From positions 1 through 5,179 of the forward strand of contig CANKON010000122.1 of assembly GCA_947484105.1 (NCBI GenBank): a stretch of DNA of 5,179 nucleotides. The letters are read 5' to 3'. Positions 1-5,179 of this stretch are shown piece after piece (the stretch's first letter is position 1; each line of letters starts with the position of its first letter). The position numbers and the translations under genes were made by a program. This DNA is from Methylococcaceae bacterium (GTDB lineage: Bacteria; Pseudomonadota; Gammaproteobacteria; Methylococcales; Methylomonadaceae). Under the pieces are notes generated by a model that searched no databases, was not told the origin of the DNA, and saw only the letters and a program-made list of their open reading frames with translations.

Positions 1-1821
1 GACTTCAGGATTATTTTGACGATTGCCCTGTCCGTTCGCTGACGCATCAGCCGCCATTTGTGCAGCTTGTTGTTGCGAGCGGTTTGAATCAGTATTTGTA
101 TTTGAAGACGATTGTTGCGATACATTCACGTCTGCTAACGTCACATTTTGTGAATTCAACATTTCACGCAATTTTGGAATCGAGGCTTCTAACGCATTGC
201 GAACGTCGCTATTTTGGGCGGTAAATGCAATTGTGGCTTGATCTTGATTCATATCAATTCGCACGGTGATCGGTCCCATATTTTGGGGATTCATCTTAAT
301 TTCTGCGCTCGAAACACCTTGGTTGTTCATCCACACAATCCGACTACCTAATTCTTGATTCCAATCAGGATGAGAAAGTGGTCTTGTCATGGCGGGAACG
401 TCAATTTTCGTATCTTGTACCAATTTATTTACGGCTGCTGAAATGTTTTGTGGCGCAGATTTATCGCTGACTGGTGTTGACGCGCTAAATGGGTCAGCTT
501 TCTCAGCGGATAACACAGATGCAAACGATTTTGAATCTGCCACGCTTTGTCTGTTGTCGGCAGGATTTAAAAGTCCATTAGTTTGTAGCGCGGGATTCGA
601 TGGTGTGTTGTTATTACCATTATTGCTATTAGCCGCGTCACCATTAGTATTGCGATTTGCAATTGCATCCATCAGCAAATTTTTCGCAGATGTCAAAGTA
701 GGTTTTTCATCAGATGTGACAGCTTTATTTTCAGTTTCAAACGTGGCTGTTTGTGTTTCGGTATCAATAGGCACAGCTTGTGCCGCTGCTAGAGGAGCGA
801 TAATTTCTGATGGAACTTGTTGAGCCGCGACAGTAGAAATTTCTTGTTGTTCCGTTTTTTTAGTTTGAGTTTCAAATTCAGAACCAACAAATGCCGTCGA
901 ATCCATTACAGTCACGTTAGTATCGTCATTTTGTGTGGCGGATAAAAAAGCAGTTTCAGCAGGTAATGAAATCATTTCGGTTTCGCTAGAATCTATTTTT
1001 ACCGTGGTTGCTGGTGTTTCTTTTTTAGGAATATTTATCGTTGGCGTTATTGGTAGTGCTGTTTGTGTGGGTACTTGCACTGCTGCTTGTGTTGTAGGTA
1101 CTTGCACTGCTGCTTGTGTTGTAGGTACTTGCACTGCTGCTTGTGTGGGGGCAATAGATGTTTGGACTTGTACCGTGTTTACGGCTTGAATTTCAGAAAC
1201 AGGCGTTTGAATTTGTGTAACTTGTTGTCTCAAAACTGCCGATGGTGTTGTATTCCCTTTCGTATTTGTCACAGCTTGTTGCAAGACTGATTGAATACTT
1301 TGTTGTGTCCGAACAGAATTTGCAGTTGGTAATTGAACAGTTTGACCCGATGGCAAGGTATCGCCCAATTTTGAACCAGGCGCAATAAATTTAAGTGTAT
1401 CAGTCACATTCGATAAAATTGCGGTGTCGGAATCGCTCATTGTTGCGCTAGGCATTGGCGATGTAGTAGTAGGTGGTGTCACCGTTTGACCAAATTTGGT
1501 ATTTGGAACAGAAGGTTGTGGCAATGTCGGAGCAGCCGCTGTTTGTGCTGAAGGGGTTACAACTTTTGATGCAGCTTTAACGCCTGTAAGTATTGCGGAC
1601 ATTGGCGTTGTCAAAGACACAGCAGCTAATAAATCTATTTGATTGCTTAACGCGCTTGAAAAACCGTCTGGTTGCAATGTTGGCGTTGTTTCTGTTCCAG
1701 TTTGAGCTGCAAAAGTAGCCATAACACCGTTATTAGCAGGTGTAGAAGTTGTTGTAGCACCGTTGTTAATAACGGCAGCAGATGTAGAAGTTGTCGCTAA
1801 AGAAGGTGTTACAGTATTCAT
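1..1821 (-). CDS. fliK: Flagellar hook-length control protein FliK (partial, C-terminal end missing)
   Basis: FliK is exported during hook assembly, measures hook length as a molecular ruler, and through its C-terminal domain acts on FlhB to switch export to filament-type substrates. The ATG at 1819-1821 opens a frame of 607 codons with no stop, running off the left edge. An AAGG ribosome site lies 7 nt before the ATG, 23 nt after fliJ. Residues 1 to about 480 are low-complexity, rich in Thr, Gln, Ala, Ser, Val and Asn, with no Trp, Tyr or Cys, as expected for a disordered ruler. Residues about 487-568 match the FliK C-terminal (Flg_hook) domain. Its two tryptophans (W487, W497) are followed by EIKMNPQNMGPITVRI (507-522), corresponding to the usual L-P-x-x-LG-x-V-x-V pattern, and then ATIAFTAQN and IPKLREML. 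A Gln/Asn/Ser-rich tail (566-607) is cut by the window edge. A 27-bp repeat encodes residues 226-251. The start is supported by the ribosome site and the position after fliJ. Confidence 0.95.
   Translation of the reverse strand, partial: MNTVTPSLATTSTSAAVINNGATTTSTPANNGVMATFAAQTGTETTPTLQPDGFSSALSNQIDLLAAVSLTTPMSAILTGVKAASKVVTPSAQTAAAPTLPQPSVPNTKFGQTVTPPTTTSPMPSATMSDSDTAILSNVTDTLKFIAPGSKLGDTLPSGQTVQLPTANSVRTQQSIQSVLQQAVTNTKGNTTPSAVLRQQVTQIQTPVSEIQAVNTVQVQTSIAPTQAAVQVPTTQAAVQVPTTQAAVQVPTQTALPITPTINIPKKETPATTVKIDSSETEMISLPAETAFLSATQNDDTNVTVMDSTAFVGSEFETQTKKTEQQEISTVAAQQVPSEIIAPLAAAQAVPIDTETQTATFETENKAVTSDEKPTLTSAKNLLMDAIANRNTNGDAANSNNGNNNTPSNPALQTNGLLNPADNRQSVADSKSFASVLSAEKADPFSASTPVSDKSAPQNISAAVNKLVQDTKIDVPAMTRPLSHPDWNQELGSRIVWMNNQGVSSAEIKMNPQNMGPITVRIDMNQDQATIAFTAQNSDVRNALEASIPKLREMLNSQNVTLADVNVSQQSSSNTNTDSNRSQQQAAQMAADASANGQGNRQNNPEV
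1070..1146 (-). repeat. 27-bp in-frame tandem repeat within fliK, about 2.9 copies
   Basis: Three head-to-tail units begin at 1070, 1097 and 1124. The first two are complete 27-mers and the third is identical for 23 bases, then diverges at 1147. The period is nine codons, so reading stays in frame; the minus strand encodes repeats of TQAAVQVPT at FliK residues 226-251. The copies are identical at DNA level with no synonymous differences, which suggests recent expansion. Flanking sequence (for example residues 203-225, with TQIQTPV and VQVQTSI) looks like older, degenerate versions of the same Thr/Gln/Val/Pro pattern. Confidence 0.95.
1725..1798 (-). repeat. Diverged direct duplication in the fliK N-terminal coding region
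   Basis: The segment 1725-1757 resembles 1758-1798: both begin caccgttnttan and both contain tgtagaagttgt. The second copy carries extra bases (aacggcagcaga region). On the minus strand they encode the related stretches ATTSTSAAVINNG and ATTTSTPANNG near FliK residues 9-32. The similarity is imperfect, so this may be an old tandem duplication or simply convergent low-complexity Thr/Asn/Ala coding. Confidence 0.5.
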
Positions 1822-1828
1822 TTTCTAA

Positions 1829-1832
1829 CCTT
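1829..1832 (-). promoter_or_regulatory. Ribosome binding site of fliK
   Basis: In the 23-nt gap between fliJ and fliK the minus strand reads AATAAGGTTAGAAAATG. AAGG at 1829-1832 lies 7 nt before the ATG at 1819-1821. This fixes the fliK start. The gap is AT-rich but shows no convincing -10/-35 pair, sigma-28 or sigma-54 site. Confidence 0.7.
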
Positions 1833-1844
1833 ATTCTGTTTTAT

Positions 1845-2303
1845 TTAATAAGCGGCGTAGCCAGTTAATTTTTTACGACCCAATCGTGAAGCGTGTTCGT
1901 CTTGCTCGGATTGTTCGCGCTTGTCTTCTTGTTTTTGTTCAACTTTCATTGCCGATTCACGGACTTTTTGAATGGATTGCGTGCTACGGTGCGTAAATTC
2001 CCACATTTTTCGTTTTTGCAGCACGTCTTGTTCCATGCTTTTTAAAATACGTTCCTGCCCCGCAATCGCCACGTCTAATTTATCGATAAACGACCGAAAT
2101 TCAATTAACCGAGAAACTTGCACGCCTTCACGCGCAAAGGCATTACATTTATCAACGTAATCACTACGATAAACCGTCAATCCATCAACTTGACCTTTCA
2201 TTTGAGTATGTTGCCGTTGCGATTGACCTAGCGTTTCCAAGGCTTTTTGCTCTTGATTCGCTTTAATATCGACAATGACTTCCAATCGCTTCGATCTTTT
2301 CAT
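1845..2303 (-). CDS. fliJ: Flagellar export protein FliJ (ATPase stalk/chaperone escort)
   Basis: FliJ is a small antiparallel coiled-coil protein. It sits in the central pore of the FliI hexamer like the gamma subunit of F1, touches the FlhA export gate, and recycles the chaperones for late substrates. The 152-residue product is close to the usual length of about 147. It is almost entirely charged and glutamine-rich helix without prolines or membrane segments. It starts with a basic MKRSKRLEVI segment and has two long heptad-like stretches, about 13-45 and 60-135. The family-like block FRSFIDKLDVAIAGQE at 69-84 is followed by a helix with W101. The tail is basic (GRKK at 142-145). Primary sequence conservation in FliJ is low, so the call rests on size, coiled-coil character, the 69-115 block and its place between fliI and fliK. 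It starts 12 nt after the fliI stop with only a weak GAG ribosome site, which suggests coupling to fliI translation. Confidence 0.92.
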   Translation of the reverse strand: MKRSKRLEVIVDIKANQEQKALETLGQSQRQHTQMKGQVDGLTVYRSDYVDKCNAFAREGVQVSRLIEFRSFIDKLDVAIAGQERILKSMEQDVLQKRKMWEFTHRSTQSIQKVRESAMKVEQKQEDKREQSEQDEHASRLGRKKLTGYAAY

Positions 2304-2315
2304 GACAAACTCGTT
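2304..2315 (-). promoter_or_regulatory. fliI-fliJ junction with weak ribosome site
   Basis: The 12 nt between the fliI TAG and the fliJ ATG read AACGAGTTTGTC on the minus strand. The only Shine-Dalgarno-like bases are GAG at 2310-2312, 6 nt before the ATG. There is no room for a promoter, so fliJ translation probably depends on ribosomes leaving fliI. Confidence 0.55.
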
Positions 2316-3665
2316 CTAACGTAAATTTAATAACAATTCGAGTTGGTGCAAACTTTGAGCAATGCTGACCGACTCGTCCATATCTTGTTGTAAAAATTCG
2401 ACAATGGTAGGATTTTTTTCAATCGCTTTATCAATGCGTGGATCAGATCCTGGTTGATATGCCCCGACGCTGATTAAATCTCTGTTTTGTTGATAGAGTG
2501 AATATAAACGGCGTAAATCCCGCGCTAATTTTAAGTGATTTGCATCAGCAATATCAGGCATAACACGACTGACGGATGCTTCAATATCAATCGCAGGAAA
2601 ATGTCCTGATTCCGCTAATGCCCGTGATAACACAATATGTCCGTCTAAAACGCCTCGCGCGGCATCAGCAATCGGATCGTTGTTATCATCGCCTTCTGCT
2701 AAAACCGTATAAAACGCGGTAATTGATCCGCCGCCTTCATCTGCGTTCCCTGCCCTTTCAACTAATTGCGGTAATTTTGCAAATACCGACGGTGGATAAC
2801 CTTTCGTAGCGGGCGGCTCGTCAATAGCTAACGCAATTTCACGATGCGCTTGTGCAAAACGAGTTAAAGAATCCATCAATAACAAAACGTCTTTGCCTTG
2901 GTCGCGGAAATATTCAGCAACACTCGTCGCTAATAACGCGCCATGAACACGCATTAACGGCGGGCAATCTGCAGGACTGGCAATAATAACCGCTCGTTTC
3001 AAGCCTTCTTCACCGAGAATTTTCAACACAAACTCATTTACTTCTCGACCACGTTCACCCACTAATCCTACAACGACCACATCGGCGTTAGTAAATTTCG
3101 TCATCATGCCGAGCAAAATACTTTTACCAACGCCCGTTCCCGCAAATAAACCCATTCGCTGACCGCGTCCGACGGCTAAAATCGAATTGATTGCTCGAAC
3201 GCCAACATCCAAAGGTTCACGAATCGGTTTGCGCGATAACGGGTTAATTGGCGTGCCAGTTAATGAAACTTGTGCGGTAGTTTTTAACGCGCCTTTATTA
3301 TCTAAAGGATTTCCCGCACCGTCCAACACACGCCCCAATAATCCAAAACCTACTTTTGCCAAACTGTTTTTTCCCATCGGAATCACACGGCAATCGGGTT
3401 CTAAACCTTGAACTTCTGCGGTCGGCATCAAAAAGACTTTTGAACCTGAAAAACCAACCACTTCAGCTTCAATCATGCGTCCATTTTTAGTTTCAATTTC
3501 GCAACGCGAACCAATCGCCGCGCGACAACCAATCGCTTCTAGTGTCAAACCCACCATTCGTGACAATTTGCCTTCGACAATTAAGTCGTGTGGTGTATCG
3601 GCACGTTCGGTGTAAGGCTTTAATCTTTCTAACCAAACGGAGGAGCGATTTGCTGTTGGAATCAT
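2316..3665 (-). CDS. fliI: Flagellum-specific ATP synthase FliI (type III export ATPase)
   Basis: FliI is the hexameric ATPase at the cytoplasmic face of the flagellar type III secretion system. It is related to the F1 beta subunit and uses ATP to help unfold and release export substrates and chaperones. The 449-residue product is full length for the family (about 440-460). The N-terminal beta-barrel region (about 20-95) is followed by the catalytic domain. The Walker A loop AGTGVGKS is at 175-182 (Lys181), the catalytic glutamate is in VGERGRE (E204), and Walker B DVLLLMDS is at 259-266 (D265). The conserved [13 protein letters not shown] block is at 283-295, and SVSRVM (364-369) carries the probable arginine finger R367. 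The Lys-to-Glu spacing of 23 matches E. coli FliI K188/E211. All catalytic residues are present. The chosen ATG overlaps the fliH stop as ATGA, a standard coupling arrangement. The type III injectisome homologue (SctN) is excluded by the flagellar neighbours. Confidence 0.98.
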   Translation of the reverse strand: MIPTANRSSVWLERLKPYTERADTPHDLIVEGKLSRMVGLTLEAIGCRAAIGSRCEIETKNGRMIEAEVVGFSGSKVFLMPTAEVQGLEPDCRVIPMGKNSLAKVGFGLLGRVLDGAGNPLDNKGALKTTAQVSLTGTPINPLSRKPIREPLDVGVRAINSILAVGRGQRMGLFAGTGVGKSILLGMMTKFTNADVVVVGLVGERGREVNEFVLKILGEEGLKRAVIIASPADCPPLMRVHGALLATSVAEYFRDQGKDVLLLMDSLTRFAQAHREIALAIDEPPATKGYPPSVFAKLPQLVERAGNADEGGGSITAFYTVLAEGDDNNDPIADAARGVLDGHIVLSRALAESGHFPAIDIEASVSRVMPDIADANHLKLARDLRRLYSLYQQNRDLISVGAYQPGSDPRIDKAIEKNPTIVEFLQQDMDESVSIAQSLHQLELLLNLR

Positions 3666-3677
3666 TCAGGAAGTCCC
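3662..3677 (-). promoter_or_regulatory. fliH stop/fliI start overlap (ATGA) with weak ribosome site
   Basis: The fliI ATG (3663-3665) and the fliH TGA (3662-3664) share bases as ATGA. A weak GGGA at 3674-3677 lies 8 nt upstream of the ATG, inside fliH. This layout is typical of translational coupling and would help keep FliH and FliI in a fixed ratio. Confidence 0.7.
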
Positions 3678-4405
3678 GATTTTTGAGCAAGTGTGGGTGA
3701 AATTTCTGGCTTAAAATCTTCACCAAACATAGATTCTAAAACCGCATTTAAACGATTTTCAACCGTTGCATCGACGTGTGAAATTTCAGTTTCCACTTTA
3801 CAGCCACCGCGTGTAATCGTTGCGTCTTCTATAATCGTCCACGCAGATGGCGATTCGCCCAAACCCAAATTAAAACTGACTAAATCCGCATCTTCTGGAT
3901 TTAAATATAATTTTACGTTTTGCGACGCAATCGGCAACGCGGAAACCGCCGCTTTTACAGCAGCGGTCACTTGCCCCGAATCCAATTCGATTTCACGATG
4001 TAAAATTTGTTTTGCAATTTTGACTGCCAAATCTGCCAAAGCGTTTTCCACACTTTCATCGAGATGTTTAAACGGTGTTGAAAATGATTCGAGCAGACTC
4101 ACGAGTTGCGTGGTTCGCACTTCGATGAGATGCACATTTTCGTCGTAGCCTTTTTTTGAACCTTCAACAAAACCTGCTTGATAGCCTTCTTGTTTACCAA
4201 GCGCAAACCCTTCGATGTGCGCTTGTTGTTGAATGGCTTCGATTTCTTCAACCGTTAATGTGGGGGCAGGCGGTTCTTCTTCGATAAAAACTTCGGGTTC
4301 AATAATTTCTTGCGGTCTGTCTTCTTCGTCAAAATAAGGTGTTGCCCACAGACGCAATGAATCTAATTCAGCTGCCGAAAAACGGGGACGATTAGACGAA
4401 GTCAT
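3662..4405 (-). CDS. fliH: Flagellar assembly protein FliH (ATPase regulator/stator)
   Basis: FliH is a soluble dimer that binds the N-terminus of the FliI ATPase, restrains it and docks it at the export gate and C-ring. The 247-residue product has the usual FliH layout. An N-terminal segment contains W20 in an LRLWATPYF context; N-terminal aromatic residues of FliH are known to contact FliN/FlhA. An acidic, proline-containing linker follows (about 26-50). Next comes a glycine-repeat helix with Gly at 66, 70, 74, 78, 82 and 86, preceded by A62 (the AxxxG/GxxxG repeat typical of FliH). The C-terminal domain, about 115-230, carries the family signature [10 protein letters not shown] (198-207) followed by VDATVENRL (211-219). 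Its start overlaps fliG by 14 nt and its stop overlaps fliI by 4 nt. A good AGGAG ribosome site lies 9 nt before the ATG. Sequence outside the signatures is poorly conserved in this family, but domain order, context and length agree. Confidence 0.95.
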   Translation of the reverse strand: MTSSNRPRFSAAELDSLRLWATPYFDEEDRPQEIIEPEVFIEEEPPAPTLTVEEIEAIQQQAHIEGFALGKQEGYQAGFVEGSKKGYDENVHLIEVRTTQLVSLLESFSTPFKHLDESVENALADLAVKIAKQILHREIELDSGQVTAAVKAAVSALPIASQNVKLYLNPEDADLVSFNLGLGESPSAWTIIEDATITRGGCKVETEISHVDATVENRLNAVLESMFGEDFKPEISPTLAQKSGLPE

Positions 4406-5179
4406 CTGTGTTAGCTCCTAAGCTAATTTCACCTGATTCAGCCAAACGTTTTGCCACGCCCAAAATATCTTTTTGAGCTTGTTCAACGTCACTGAGTTTG
4501 GCAGGGGGCGAAGCATCTAAATCGTCGCGTAACATTTCTGCAGCACGTTTTGACATATTGGAGAAGATTTTTTCTTTGAGTGTGTCATCAACACCACGCA
4601 ACGCCAAAAGCAAGTTGCCCGTAGCGACTTCGCGTAAAATAGTTTGCATTCCGCGATCGTCAACATTGATAAGATCATCGAAGGTGAACATTTTTTCTTG
4701 AATTTCTTGTGCTAATTCAGCGCGTTGTTCGGTGATTTCATTCATCACCATTTCAGTTGCGCCCGTTTCCATATAGTTCAAAATACTAGCTGCGGTATCA
4801 ATACCACCCAACGTGGTTGATTTCACGTTATCAGACCCTGTTAATTGTTTTTCCATAATCTGATCCAACTCGCGTAACGCTTGTGGTTGAATACCTTGCA
4901 TGGTTGCGACGCGCATCAACAAATCTGGGCGAACGGTTGGATTGAAATACATCATCACTTCCGCCGCTTGCTCAGGATCCATCAATGACAATAAAGTAGC
5001 GATAATTTGCGGATGTTCAGCACGAATCATATCGGCAATAGAGCGTGAATCGAGCCATTTAAGTTGCTCGATGCCTTTAGAACTACCGCCTTGGAAAATT
5101 CGTTCTAAAATGCCATTTGCCTTTTCTGCGCCTAAGGCATTAACCAATACAGTACGAATATAATCATCAGAATTCATCC
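4392..5179 (-). CDS. fliG: Flagellar motor switch protein FliG (partial, N-terminus missing)
   Basis: FliG is a cytoplasmic rotor protein of the C-ring. It joins the MS-ring protein FliF to FliM/FliN and interacts with the stator to make torque. The frame is still open at the right edge, so the ATG at 5175-5177 is probably internal. Counting residues from that Met, I see the middle-domain EHPQ motif at 54-57, a Gly-Gly linker at 124-125 (sequence GGIDTAASILN), the MFTF motif at 163-166 and the C-terminal torque helix with MSKRAAEMLRDDL at 208-220. Aligning from memory with the 331-residue E. coli protein gives a constant offset of 70, so about 70 N-terminal residues (the FliF-binding domain) lie outside. 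The E. coli charged residues K264, R281, D288, D289 and R297 then map to R194, R211, D218, D219 and K227, so all charges are kept. The protein ends in DDFV, as is typical. The last 14 nt overlap fliH. Family assignment is firm. Confidence 0.97.
   Translation of the reverse strand, partial: MNSDDYIRTVLVNALGAEKANGILERIFQGGSSKGIEQLKWLDSRSIADMIRAEHPQIIATLLSLMDPEQAAEVMMYFNPTVRPDLLMRVATMQGIQPQALRELDQIMEKQLTGSDNVKSTTLGGIDTAASILNYMETGATEMVMNEITEQRAELAQEIQEKMFTFDDLINVDDRGMQTILREVATGNLLLALRGVDDTLKEKIFSNMSKRAAEMLRDDLDASPPAKLSDVEQAQKDILGVAKRLAESGEISLGANTDDFV
4415..4419 (-). promoter_or_regulatory. Ribosome binding site of fliH (inside fliG)
   Basis: On the minus strand AGGAG lies 9 nt before the fliH ATG (4403-4405). 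It sits within the last codons of fliG (Leu-Gly-Ala). It is the strongest Shine-Dalgarno match among the four visible starts. It decides the start of fliH and means that ribosomes finishing fliG can reinitiate directly. Confidence 0.8.

Noticed and set aside
389..823. Plus-strand 144-codon open frame
   Set aside because: It lies antisense to the fliK coding frame, has no recognisable domain and no good ribosome site, and its Ala/Leu/Val-rich reading is the mirror of Thr/Asn/Gln-rich fliK codons.
1070..1146. CRISPR-like or integron-like array
   Set aside because: The units are directly adjacent with no spacers, the period is a multiple of three and the reading frame continues through, so it is a coding tandem repeat.
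935..1290. Overlapping plus-strand frames with a cysteine-rich repeat (ACVVGTCTA-type)
   Set aside because: The repeat is the antisense reading of the 27-bp fliK repeat. The minus-strand frame belongs to a recognised protein, so a Cys-repeat peptide is not supported.
1822..1844. Possible promoter in the AT-rich fliJ-fliK gap
   Set aside because: There are TA-rich hexamers but no paired -35, no sigma-28 (TAAA/GCCGATAA) and no sigma-54 (GG/GC) elements. The gap is too short and co-directional genes suggest read-through.
2413..2419. A7 run in fliI (Glu-Lys-Asn codons) as a frameshift site
   Set aside because: It lies about 30 codons before the stop of an otherwise intact full-length FliI; there is no sign that a shifted product would be useful, and such runs are frequent at this base composition.
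3493..3726. Minus-strand 77-codon frame across the fliH/fliI junction
   Set aside because: It is out of frame with both fliH and fliI, which cover all its bases with conserved sequence.
3693..4148. Plus-strand 151-codon frame
   Set aside because: It is antisense to fliH, which has clear family motifs in the same stretch; nothing recognisable in the plus-strand translation.

Overview
The window is a contiguous piece of a flagellar biosynthesis operon. All five genes are transcribed on the minus strand, right to left, in the order fliG (partial, missing its N-terminus) - fliH - fliI - fliJ - fliK (partial, missing its C-terminal end). The fliG-H-I-J-K order, the classical FliG/FliI sequences and the composition (moderately AT-rich by eye) point to a motile Gram-negative bacterium. 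The most likely group is Gammaproteobacteria, in which fliEFGHIJK(LMNOPQR) runs are common. I cannot name a genus from the sequence alone.

Layout from high to low coordinates: fliG 5179-4392 (switch/rotor protein) overlaps fliH 4405-3662 by 14 nt. fliH overlaps fliI 3665-2316 by 4 nt (ATGA). fliJ 2303-1845 follows after a 12-nt gap. fliK begins at 1821 after a 23-nt gap and stays open to base 1, giving 607 codons with no stop. No promoter, terminator, RNA gene or mobile element was found, so the genes look like one polycistronic unit with translational coupling. The first 1.8 kb can look empty because the fliK stop lies outside the window, but every base there is coding on the minus strand.

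Functionally, FliG forms part of the rotor C-ring and carries the torque-generating charges. FliH, FliI and FliJ form the soluble ATPase complex of the flagellar type III export gate: FliI hydrolyses ATP, FliH restrains and docks it, and FliJ is the central stalk and chaperone escort. FliK is the exported hook-length ruler whose C-terminal domain switches export from hook to filament substrates.

The gene set itself is ordinary. The most notable features are in fliK: a long low-complexity body (no Tyr or Cys and a single His in 607 residues), an identical in-frame 27-bp tandem repeat (three copies of a 9-residue unit) and a diverged duplication near its N-terminus. The repeat could change ruler length. 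I see no evidence for a previously undescribed system.
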